A stretch of 18,973 bases of DNA from Lachnospiraceae bacterium (lineage in GTDB: Bacteria; Bacillota; Clostridia; Lachnospirales; Lachnospiraceae). Shown piece after piece: positions 8,594 through 16,121 of the stretch (its first letter is position 1; each line of letters opens with the position of its first letter). The notes under the pieces are model-generated. The model was not told where the DNA came from and did no database searches. It worked only from the letters and a program-made list of their open reading frames with translations. The DNA lies in assembly GCA_024691145.1 (NCBI GenBank), contig JAILNW010000134.1, positions 1 through 18,973 on the forward strand, in the 5' to 3' direction. The position numbers were made by a program, and so were the translations under genes.

Positions 8594-10060
8594 ATGAGAA
8601 TAGAAAGTGGTTCTGGTAATGATGAAGTAAGAAACAGTGAGGTGAGTCAGTCAAATAATGAAAATATTGAACAAAGACAAGCTGAGCACCAGAGAAATGG
8701 AGAAGAGCTAGAAGGCAATTCTACAATTGATCATGAGGGAGAAAGACGACAGCTTGATGGAAAGGAGGTTGATAAAGGAGAAGACTTAGAACTTAATGTA
8801 AGTGATCCTTTAGATTTAGACGATACAATTGAAGATGATAAAGCATATGAAAGCGAGAATCCAGAAATGGCATCTAAAGTCAAGGAGATTACAAAGCCAT
8901 ATTATACACAGGCGGGTGAACTGGCCCGCAGCAATGATGGTGGAAGAACATTTACTGACCATAAAGAAGAACACGTGGAAATGGTTGCTGATAAGTCCCT
9001 TGAAGCAGCAGATGCAATAAAAAAAGCCACAGAGAAAGGTGGATTAAAATCAGATGCAAAGGAAGGAAAAGTAGGATTTAGTAGTGATATTGATAAAAAA
9101 ACATTAGAGGGCGCTGCATTAAGTCATGATACAGGAATGAAAGGAGATGGATATGCTTTAGTACCTATTATGGGTGAAAATGGCCAGCAAAAGAAAGATA
9201 GCAATGGAAAGAAGATATATGAGAAAGATAGTGATGGAAAATATGTTGTTCGCCATGAAAATAATTCAGATTTTAATGAAGTCAGAAATAATCATTCTTT
9301 AAATTCTGCTATTAATTTGCTTGAAAACCGTGAGAAGTATAAGGAGGCAGGATATGATGATGAACAAATCGATAAAATTGCAGTGGAATGCATGGCTCAC
9401 TCCAAAAGTTCCTCTGGTGTCAGTGATTTGAATAATAAAGCTGATTGGTCAGATTGTTTTGACAGAATAGATGCTACAGTTGACATGTATAATAAAGAGC
9501 ATCCAGATAAAACGATTTCCTTTGACAGAACAAGATTTGAAAGAAATGATGATAAACTTTCATCACTTGCAACTGAAACCTTAGCACTTAGAATTGGTGA
9601 TGTAAGCAGAGATTCAGGACCATATGCAGAAGCACAATCAGGAGAAGTGGTTTATGTTGATCGCTCAACTATAGATAATGGTGCTGGCAGTGAAAAGGGA
9701 GAGGTGAAAAATGCTAATATTACTATTGGAGACAAAGGTGAACAGATAGAAAATGATTATTCCAAACAAGTACATGCAGGGGAGCAGAATATTGTGGAGA
9801 ATCATACATACGTTGGGGATGATGGAAAAGTGGTACATGAAATAACTGTATCAGATGGATCATCAGCTCCACGTTGTACTCAAAAAGCTATAGAGGATCA
9901 TATAGGTGAACTCAGAAGCGCATCAGAAGGAAAGTTTGTGGTTGTAGTAAAGTTTGATAAACCTTGTGATACAACTTCTGCTGAATACTATGAGAAATTT
10001 AGAGATAATATGGCTAATATTAGTAATATAGATATAGAATATAAAAATATGGAGGAATAA
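8594..10060 (+). CDS. HD-domain protein with acidic, disordered N-terminus
   Basis: This 488-residue protein begins with ~100 residues dominated by Glu, Asp, Asn and Lys, likely disordered. Residues ~105-310 fit the HD metal-dependent phosphohydrolase fold. Candidate metal and catalytic positions are His123 and His127 in TDHKEEH, the HD doublet His178-Asp179 in LSHDTGM, His234 (NNHS), His269 (MAHS), and an Asp-rich helix near DCFDRID. The C-terminal ~90 residues form a separate small domain of unknown type. HD enzymes cleave nucleotides, cyclic nucleotides or nucleic acids, and this sequence does not show which. The gene sits 21 nt after the Big2 gene and 3 nt before the 129-residue gene, with a purine-rich ribosome site. 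Because the nearby Cas10 lacks its own HD nuclease domain, this free-standing HD protein is interesting, but its motif spacing looks more like a phosphohydrolase than a Cas10/Cas3 HD. Confidence 0.72.
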   Translation: MRIESGSGNDEVRNSEVSQSNNENIEQRQAEHQRNGEELEGNSTIDHEGERRQLDGKEVDKGEDLELNVSDPLDLDDTIEDDKAYESENPEMASKVKEITKPYYTQAGELARSNDGGRTFTDHKEEHVEMVADKSLEAADAIKKATEKGGLKSDAKEGKVGFSSDIDKKTLEGAALSHDTGMKGDGYALVPIMGENGQQKKDSNGKKIYEKDSDGKYVVRHENNSDFNEVRNNHSLNSAINLLENREKYKEAGYDDEQIDKIAVECMAHSKSSSGVSDLNNKADWSDCFDRIDATVDMYNKEHPDKTISFDRTRFERNDDKLSSLATETLALRIGDVSRDSGPYAEAQSGEVVYVDRSTIDNGAGSEKGEVKNANITIGDKGEQIENDYSKQVHAGEQNIVENHTYVGDDGKVVHEITVSDGSSAPRCTQKAIEDHIGELRSASEGKFVVVVKFDKPCDTTSAEYYEKFRDNMANISNIDIEYKNMEE

Positions 10061-10063
10061 AAA

Positions 10064-10453
10064 ATGAGAATAATAAAAGAAAAAAATAATAGTTCAAATA
10101 TGGTTAGATTTTATGAGATTGAAGGCTTAAATGATTACAATAAAATTGCTTTATGGTTTAACAAAATAAAGAATATAAATGGATTTAAATCTGAACAGTA
10201 TAATTTGTATGATTTTTTACACAGAAACGAGGAAGATTCTGATAGTTCAGAGATTGATGCTGATGTTGATATCAGTGTTTTGGAAAATAAACTTAAAACT
10301 TTATTTATTGATGTCATTAATCTCAACGGAACTTTTTATGATATGCCAGTTATTGTTGGTATGGATTTAAGAACAAAAAATGTATCAATTACAATCAGGA
10401 AAAGTAAACCTGCTGACATTAACAGATTAGAAAGAGAATTAGAAAATATTTAA
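10064..10453 (+). CDS. Small protein of unknown function, last gene of the cassette
   Basis: This 129-residue protein matches no family I recognise. It has no membrane segment and no cysteine-rich or catalytic motif. The middle is acidic and serine-rich (residues ~55-68), and the pattern of strands and helices suggests a small alpha+beta fold. The start lies 3 nt after the stop of the HD gene, with GGAGG placed inside the end of that gene, so the two are almost certainly translated together and the product may bind the HD protein. An AT-rich gap and a fresh promoter follow it, marking the end of the cassette. Confidence 0.7.
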   Translation: MRIIKEKNNSSNMVRFYEIEGLNDYNKIALWFNKIKNINGFKSEQYNLYDFLHRNEEDSDSSEIDADVDISVLENKLKTLFIDVINLNGTFYDMPVIVGMDLRTKNVSITIRKSKPADINRLERELENI

Positions 10454-10494
10454 AATATATTAACAGTAAATATTTGTTTTCAATAAATAACTAA

Positions 10495-10510
10495 AATTAT
10501 TGAAATAATT
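10495..10510. promoter_or_regulatory. Palindrome overlapping the cas10 promoter, possible operator
   Basis: Two 7-base arms (AATTATT and AATAATT) are separated by two bases, and the palindrome covers the -35 box at 10500-10505. It is too AT-rich and its loop too short for a convincing terminator. A repressor site is a possibility, unsupported by any second copy in the window. Confidence 0.3.
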
Positions 10511-10528
10511 CTATTGATATGGTATACT
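10500..10528 (+). promoter_or_regulatory. Sigma-A promoter for the type III CRISPR operon
   Basis: TTGAAA (10500-10505) and TATACT (10523-10528) are separated by exactly 17 bp, in the 128-nt gap before cas10. A start near 10535 would give a leader of about 45 nt. This makes the CRISPR effector genes a transcription unit of their own, apart from any read-through of the upstream cassette. Confidence 0.82.
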
Positions 10529-10567
10529 ATTTTGGTGTTATTTAGAACAGTTTATTATTGGTCATTG

Positions 10568-10574
10568 AAAGGAG
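10568..10574 (+). promoter_or_regulatory. Ribosome binding site that sets the cas10 start
   Basis: AAAGGAG lies 7 nt before the ATG at 10582. An in-frame TTG at 10558 lies upstream of this site and has no ribosome site of its own, so it is rejected as the start. Confidence 0.88.
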
Positions 10575-10581
10575 TGGCAGA

Positions 10582-12231
10582 ATGGGTAATTATAGGTTAG
10601 TTATGTATGACGTTAGGGGAATACAAGATTATATTTATCGAACTAATAAGGTTAAAGAGATAATTGGTGCCTCAGAACAGGTTGAGAAGTTGCTTCAGGA
10701 TGGTTTTCTAAACGCAATTCAAAAAGAATCCCAAAAAGAAAAATTTATTATTAAGTGGTATGAGGGTAATGGAGAATCACCTATTAAGGAATTACGAATC
10801 TCAAAAGATGACAGTATTCAGATGGAAGTACTGTTTATAGGTGGTGGAAATGGGTATGTTTTGTTCCGAGATGATGCTGTTATGCACAGAATTAACAGAA
10901 GAATGTCAAAGTTTATTATGGAGGAAACTTATTCCCTGAGACTTGCAATTGCAAGTATTGAGACGGAATTACAGGATTACCTTGAAGATTACAAGAAACT
11001 TCAGAATAGAATGGCATATGTAAAAGCAAATATGACAGACGCACATCCTATGTGTGGCGGGCCTGTTATAGAAACAGATGCCATGACAGGTTTTCCATAT
11101 TCCGTTAAAAGAGATGGAGAATTATTTACAACTGAAGCTAGTAAAAAAAGAGCAAAAGTTGATGAATTACTACAGTCTGACTGGAGAACTGCAAGGGTAG
11201 AACAGTTAGACAGAATTTTTGATAATATGGTTACGGATAAGGGAAGCGATTCAATATTAAGTATAGTACATATTGATGGTAATAATCTTGGAGGACGTAT
11301 AAAGAGTATAATTGAAAGTGAAGCGAAGGATTCATATGAAAAATCTGTTTTTTGTGTAAGAACACTTTCCCTTAATATACGTAACAAGTTTTCGGATGCT
11401 TTTATAAAAACAAAAGAAAAGCTGGAAGAATGGGTTAAATCAGATAAATGCTGTTTTAACAATAAGCAGTATCAAGATGGATCATTTAAAGCATACATGA
11501 GAAAAATTATTGTTGCTGGTGATGATATTACATTTGTATGCAATGGTAAGGTAGCTTTAAGTATTGTTGAGTACTTCTTAAAGTGTATAAGTAAAGAGGT
11601 AATGTATGGAGATAAAAATAAAGCAGAAGATATGGAAAAGTATGGTCTTTCTGCCTGTGCCGGAATAGCATATATTAACAGTCATTTTGCTTTTAGAGAA
11701 GGTTATAAGATGGCTGAAGAGTGTTGTGAAAGCGCTAAAAAAAGAGCAAAACTTGATGAATGTGTTGGTTGGACAGGTGAAAATAATACTGGTATGAAGA
11801 TTATAGGTAACTATATTGATTTTCATATTTGCAAGCATATTGATATAGCTGATATTGAAGCACAGCGTGATGGAGAAAGAATTCCAGATGGTACAGTGCT
11901 CTATAAACGCCCATATTTTGTCCCTTACGGAAGTGAAAGTGGTAAATTTACTGAAATTGATAGTAAAAATAGTTGTTTTAGTATTGAAGACTATAAGAAA
12001 AGACTGGCGTATTTTTGTGATAATGAAAAGATACCTCGTTCTTTTTCAAAACAGTTAAGAAGTGCTTATGTACTTGGAAAGCATTCAGTAGATGAATATT
12101 TAACATTTTTAAAAAGCAGAAGCAAGGATCTGAAAGAAATCTTGTCTGAAGATTCTTACGATAATCAGGTGGCAGCTTGGTATGATGCGCTAGATTTAAT
12201 GGATTTGTATATAGATATACAGGAGGTATAA
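10582..12231 (+). CDS. cas10: Cas10-type large subunit without HD nuclease domain
   Basis: This 549-residue protein begins directly in the first palm domain with the Cas10 signature (MYDVRGIQDYIY, then EIIGASEQ). The N-terminal HD DNase domain found in many Cas10 proteins is therefore absent. The second palm contains VHIDGNNLGG (Asp at residue 232) and the cyclase motif AGDD (residues 312-315), a variant of the usual GGDD that keeps both metal-binding aspartates. Cyclic oligoadenylate synthesis is plausible and would fit the CARF-like/TIR effector upstream. The region between the palms (residues ~150-190), where Cas10 proteins often bind zinc through four cysteines, has only one cysteine (PMCGGP), so the finger looks lost. 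It is the first gene of the operon and ends 1 nt before the next start. Short HD-less Cas10 is consistent with type III-D variants. Confidence 0.9.
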   Translation: MGNYRLVMYDVRGIQDYIYRTNKVKEIIGASEQVEKLLQDGFLNAIQKESQKEKFIIKWYEGNGESPIKELRISKDDSIQMEVLFIGGGNGYVLFRDDAVMHRINRRMSKFIMEETYSLRLAIASIETELQDYLEDYKKLQNRMAYVKANMTDAHPMCGGPVIETDAMTGFPYSVKRDGELFTTEASKKRAKVDELLQSDWRTARVEQLDRIFDNMVTDKGSDSILSIVHIDGNNLGGRIKSIIESEAKDSYEKSVFCVRTLSLNIRNKFSDAFIKTKEKLEEWVKSDKCCFNNKQYQDGSFKAYMRKIIVAGDDITFVCNGKVALSIVEYFLKCISKEVMYGDKNKAEDMEKYGLSACAGIAYINSHFAFREGYKMAEECCESAKKRAKLDECVGWTGENNTGMKIIGNYIDFHICKHIDIADIEAQRDGERIPDGTVLYKRPYFVPYGSESGKFTEIDSKNSCFSIEDYKKRLAYFCDNEKIPRSFSKQLRSAYVLGKHSVDEYLTFLKSRSKDLKEILSEDSYDNQVAAWYDALDLMDLYIDIQEV

Positions 12232-12232
12232 G

Positions 12233-14323
12233 ATGGAAGTTTATAAGGGATATTTGAAGATAGAAACATTAAGCGATTTATGTGCATCTGATGGAGATGT
12301 ATATAGCAGTTTGATTGATACAGATGTTTGTGCAGACAGTAAAGGCTTTCCTTATATTCCGGCTAAAAGAATAAAAGGTATTATGAGAGAATCAGCATTT
12401 GAATTTTGTAATGCAGATGTAAAAGCTATGTTTGGAGAAAAGGGCGATAAAAGTTCAAGGATAGCCATTTCTAACGCAAAAGTAGAAGGACATGATGAAA
12501 ATATGGCTGCACTTAATGAAGTTCAGCTTGATATTTTAAAGCATCCACAGACAATTCTTAATTATTATACATATATGAGAACACAGACAGCAATTGATTC
12601 TGAAACAGGTGTTGCTGTGGATAATTCTTTAAGAACCATAAGAGTAGTAAAGAAGGGAACTGTGTTTAAAGCAGAGATTGAGATAAAATGCGATGGAGAG
12701 TGGGAAAAATATAATGATGAATTAGAGAGAATCTGTAAGGGTATGAGACATATGGGTCTTAATCGTACTAGAGGATTGGGAGAGATACAGGTTTCATTGG
12801 AAGGAATAAAGAAGAAAGATAATAATACTGTTAAGTATCAGGATAACTATGATGAAAATAGCATATATCGTATTCCATATACAGTTTATCTTAAGTCACC
12901 ATTGGTATTAAAAAGTGTAATAGGCGGACAGGCAAGAACAATGCACTATATAGAAGGTGCTAAGATTTTGGGAGCTTTGGCTCAGGGGATGACAAATGAT
13001 GATTTTCAGAATTTTACTACTGAATCAGACATAATATGCAGCAATGCATATGTTTCTATGAATGGTAACAGGTCATTTCCAGTTCCTAATTGTTATTATA
13101 AGAAAAAAGATCAGAAAAAAGAAGATGGTAAACTTTTGCTTTTAAATAAAGCAGTAAAGGACAGTAGTGAGCAGGCATCTCCATACGGAGAGGGATATTG
13201 CTTTGAACTTGAAGATAAATGCTATAAGATTGATGTTAAAAGCAGAATTGGTTACTATCATGAGAGACCTGAGGACAAGTCAATAGGTCATGCTGATGAT
13301 ACTGCATTTTATCAGATGGAGATGCTTACAGAGGGACAGGAGTTTTCAGGCTTTATAGAGGTTAAAGGCAATTCTGTGAATAAAGTCAGAGAATTACTAT
13401 CAGGGCTTGAAGATTACAGAATGGGCTATGGAAGACAGGCAGAGTTTGGAAGTGTTACTATAAAGGAAAATGGTGAAGTAAAGAAGGCAGATAATATTAA
13501 CATTAACACAGCTGCAAGTAAAAAATATGTTATTGAATTATTATCTTCAGTAATTCTTTATGATAAAGCATCAGGAATGTATGCTACAGATATTAATGTT
13601 TTAAGGGATGCTATTGCTGAAAAACTGAATATAAGCATTAATAATGATTCTGGTAATCCTAACTTTATACAATATGAAACATTAGGCGGATATAATGTTA
13701 TGTGGAATGCTAAAAAGCCAACAATCAGAGCATTCGGAAAAGGCAGTGTTTTGGTTATAAACACTGATAGTGATATTACTGAAGGTAAATTCTGGATTGG
13801 TGAAAGATGCAGAGAAGGATATGGTGAGTTAAGAATACGACCTTTAGGAGAGAATGATACAGTAGAACTTTATGATAATAAAGTATCACAAAACCCTGGG
13901 TCTGGTTCTTCAAGGGATAATGTTATTTCAAATGCTTTTGTATCAAAACTTGCCAAGAAGGAACTAGAAAAAGACATTAGAATGCGTGCCAGAAAAGAAG
14001 CTTTTGAAGAAAAGGATGCTTATGAATCACCAGCAATAAGTAAGGCAATAATAGTTTATTCTGAACAGGATTCATTGGATGATTTTTACGCTCAAATGAA
14101 GGAAATAACAGATGTAAATAAAAAGAATATAGCTGTTTCTTGTAAAAAAAGAGTTGAAACATTAGAAGCAACTATTAGAGATAATGATTATTGGAGATAT
14201 TTAACTAATGTTGATATAGATGATATTAATAATAATAATCTTTTATATAAATGGTATGTGAATAGCTGGTTGCTGGAATTAAAGTATAATTGTAGAGAAA
14301 GAAGAATGAAAGCAGGTGAATAA
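12233..14323 (+). CDS. csx10: Csx10-type RAMP fusion (Cas7-Cas5-Cas11-like) of a type III-D complex
   Basis: This 696-residue protein is built as a fusion. Residues 1-205 form a RAMP/Cas7 unit with an Asp-containing loop (LIDTDVCAD), the turn PYIPAKRIKGIMR, and a glycine loop (RTRGLGE, residues ~178-184). Residues ~212-545 hold further RAMP-like material, with another Gly/Arg loop (MGYGRQAEFG, ~397-406) and a third (EGYGELRI, ~527-534), fitting a Cas5-like unit. After a Gly/Ser-rich linker (~557-563), the last ~130 residues are strongly helical and charged, as expected for a Cas11-like small subunit. This order matches the Cas7-Cas5-Cas11 fusion of III-Dv complexes, which binds the crRNA 5' handle. 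The start follows the cas10 stop by 1 nt, with AGGAGG inside the end of cas10. The RAMP call is firm; the domain boundaries and the Cas11 assignment are inferred. Confidence 0.85.
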   Translation: MEVYKGYLKIETLSDLCASDGDVYSSLIDTDVCADSKGFPYIPAKRIKGIMRESAFEFCNADVKAMFGEKGDKSSRIAISNAKVEGHDENMAALNEVQLDILKHPQTILNYYTYMRTQTAIDSETGVAVDNSLRTIRVVKKGTVFKAEIEIKCDGEWEKYNDELERICKGMRHMGLNRTRGLGEIQVSLEGIKKKDNNTVKYQDNYDENSIYRIPYTVYLKSPLVLKSVIGGQARTMHYIEGAKILGALAQGMTNDDFQNFTTESDIICSNAYVSMNGNRSFPVPNCYYKKKDQKKEDGKLLLLNKAVKDSSEQASPYGEGYCFELEDKCYKIDVKSRIGYYHERPEDKSIGHADDTAFYQMEMLTEGQEFSGFIEVKGNSVNKVRELLSGLEDYRMGYGRQAEFGSVTIKENGEVKKADNININTAASKKYVIELLSSVILYDKASGMYATDINVLRDAIAEKLNISINNDSGNPNFIQYETLGGYNVMWNAKKPTIRAFGKGSVLVINTDSDITEGKFWIGERCREGYGELRIRPLGENDTVELYDNKVSQNPGSGSSRDNVISNAFVSKLAKKELEKDIRMRARKEAFEEKDAYESPAISKAIIVYSEQDSLDDFYAQMKEITDVNKKNIAVSCKKRVETLEATIRDNDYWRYLTNVDIDDINNNNLLYKWYVNSWLLELKYNCRERRMKAGE
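14314..14318 (+). promoter_or_regulatory. Ribosome binding site that sets the start of the two-RAMP gene
   Basis: AGGTG lies 6 nt before the ATG at 14325. The in-frame GTG at 14316 falls inside this site, so the longer form is unlikely. Confidence 0.7.
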
Positions 14324-14324
14324 T

Positions 14325-15623
14325 ATGAGCAATGTAAAAGAAAGAGGATATATAATAGCTGAAATAAAGTTAATGGAGCCGCTTTGTGTTTCTAGTGGAA
14401 TAAATGAATATGCTGATAATGATATTATTAGAGATTTTGATGGCAGACCATTCATACCTGCATCTTCTATAGCTGGAGCTATTCGTAATTATGTAAATAA
14501 TGATAAGGTTTTTGGAGACAGAGTAAATGGTTCTAATAGCAATCAGACGCAGCGTATGAGTTCAGTGTTTATTAGTGATTTTTATTTTGACGATAATGTA
14601 AAGACAAAGATAAGAAACAATGTAGCTCTGGATGATGAGAAAATAGCAAAGGATACTGCACTATTTAATATGGAGGTAATTGAGCCAGACTTTAGTACTA
14701 ATAAGCAAGATGGTGTAATGATATTTGAATATGTTCAATATGATAACAATACAGCAGATATTGTTGGAGCATTAAAACAGGCACTATGTGGAATTGATGC
14801 AGGTGATATTAGGTTTGGAAGCAAGAAAAACCGTGGTTTGGGAAGAATGAAGATTTTAAATGTTTATTCAAAAAAGTTTACTATGCCAAAGGATAATGAT
14901 AATTGGCTTGATTTTAATGTACATAATTATTATAAAAACAATAAAACTAAAGAGGATTTATTAGATTTATCTGAAGTAAAGGTATCAAGTTCATTTACAA
15001 CAATAACAGTACCACTTAAACTGGCAGGTGGAATCAGTATAAGAGAATATGCGGCTAAGAAGAATGAGCCAGATTATACCCATATTACAAGTGGCGGCTG
15101 GCCGGTTGTTCCTGGAAGCAGTTTTGCAGGTGCAATTCGTCATCAATGTAAAAGAAACCTTGAGTTATTGGGTGTAGAAAAAGAGAAAATTAAAGATATG
15201 CTTAATGAGATGTTTGGCTATGAAGATTGCAGCAAACAATCAGAGGTAGTAATTTGTGAAAGTAAACTTTTTGATGCTAAGGGTAGTAATAAAAAGCCTG
15301 TTTGCATGAAAATGACTAGAAATAAGATAGACCGTTTTGATGCCTCTACAGAAAAAGGAGCGTTATATACAGAAAAGAGTGTTTTTAATGCAACAACAGA
15401 ATTAGTAATAAAGCTAAGAAAAAGCAATGAAATTGACTGGAAGATAGGTCTATTAATTATTGCAATTAAGGACATTCAGGAGGGATATCTTGCAATAGGC
15501 GGACAGACTGCAATTGGAAGAGGAATATTTTCAGAGAATGGAAGTTATAGTGTAAATGGTGTTACAATAAAGCAGGAAGAAGAGAATAAGTTTTTTAAAG
15601 AATTGGCAAAAAAAATAAGTTAA
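14325..15623 (+). CDS. Tandem two-RAMP backbone subunit (Cas7-2x, Csm3-like)
   Basis: This 432-residue protein contains two Cas7/Csm3-like units in a row. Unit 1 (residues ~5-200) has the acidic loop ADNDIIRD with Asp31, Asp33 and Asp37, where Csm3-type subunits place their RNA-cleaving aspartate, then RPFIPASSIAGAIR and a glycine loop KNRGLGRM. Unit 2 (~228-430) has EPDYTHIT with Asp250 in the equivalent loop, then PVVPGSSFAGAIR and a second glycine loop QTAIGRG. The protein would cover two positions along the crRNA and could cut target RNA at two sites. It starts 1 nt after the previous stop, in the middle of the operon. I chose ATG 14325 over GTG 14316 because the ribosome site overlaps the latter. 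Retention of Asp in both units suggests, but does not prove, that both are active. Confidence 0.88.
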   Translation: MSNVKERGYIIAEIKLMEPLCVSSGINEYADNDIIRDFDGRPFIPASSIAGAIRNYVNNDKVFGDRVNGSNSNQTQRMSSVFISDFYFDDNVKTKIRNNVALDDEKIAKDTALFNMEVIEPDFSTNKQDGVMIFEYVQYDNNTADIVGALKQALCGIDAGDIRFGSKKNRGLGRMKILNVYSKKFTMPKDNDNWLDFNVHNYYKNNKTKEDLLDLSEVKVSSSFTTITVPLKLAGGISIREYAAKKNEPDYTHITSGGWPVVPGSSFAGAIRHQCKRNLELLGVEKEKIKDMLNEMFGYEDCSKQSEVVICESKLFDAKGSNKKPVCMKMTRNKIDRFDASTEKGALYTEKSVFNATTELVIKLRKSNEIDWKIGLLIIAIKDIQEGYLAIGGQTAIGRGIFSENGSYSVNGVTIKQEEENKFFKELAKKIS

Positions 15624-15641
15624 TACAAAGGTGGATAAGAG

Positions 15642-16121
15642 ATGAATAACAATAACATTAATGAATTGTTAGATAAAATGGAGAATATTCCTGAAAGTGG
15701 ATATTTGCTCATATATACAAGATTAAAAGTATGGTTTAGTACATATAATAATGGAAGTCAGGGCATAAAAGAGTATCTGGAAGCTAAGAAGGATACTTCG
15801 GATATACTTGAATGTCATTTGTTTGATGAGAATACTGAAAGCCGTGCAGTGTACAGTGAGATGAGTAAAGGATATATATGTACGGTTATATCAGATGAGA
15901 AGTATTTAGGACAACTGAAAATAGATAATAATGATGATATAAAGCCTGAAGAATATAAATATGAAGAAGAGATGTATCTTACTAATGCAGCCGCAAAGGA
16001 ACTGGCTGATGATGCTATGAATTATAAGATAAAGATTATTACTTATATCGAGTATGATGAAAATGATATGATTCAGGTAAAAAATTATCGTTATGGTAAA
16101 GTGGTTAAGGAGGGAGAATAA
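15642..16121 (+). CDS. csx19: Csx19-like subunit of a type III-D complex
   Basis: This 159-residue acidic protein lies between the two-RAMP gene and the large Cas7-insertion gene. Its N-terminal half fits the Csx19 pattern: an aromatic strand (YLLIYTRLKVWFS, residues ~21-33), then a stretch ending in LECHLFDENTESRAVYSE, where Csx19 proteins show an 'E-x-R/C-x-F-x-x-x-x-E-x-R' motif. No enzyme motif or membrane segment is visible. In III-Dv complexes Csx19 is a structural subunit, and the position in this operon supports the same role. The ribosome site is AAAGGTGG. The stop overlaps the next start by one base (TAATG), indicating coupled translation. The family call rests on a short motif plus context, so it is less firm than its neighbours. 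Confidence 0.7.
   Translation: MNNNNINELLDKMENIPESGYLLIYTRLKVWFSTYNNGSQGIKEYLEAKKDTSDILECHLFDENTESRAVYSEMSKGYICTVISDEKYLGQLKIDNNDDIKPEEYKYEEEMYLTNAAAKELADDAMNYKIKIITYIEYDENDMIQVKNYRYGKVVKEGE

Noticed and set aside
10495..10510. The AT-rich palindrome as a terminator for the upstream cassette
   Set aside because: The stem contains only A-T pairs with a 2- to 4-nt loop and no T run after it, and it overlaps a good -35 box.
11001..11462. 153-codon open frame on the minus strand within cas10
   Set aside because: It lies entirely opposite a well-supported cas10 reading frame, has no ribosome site, and its translation looks like no known family. It is an antisense shadow.
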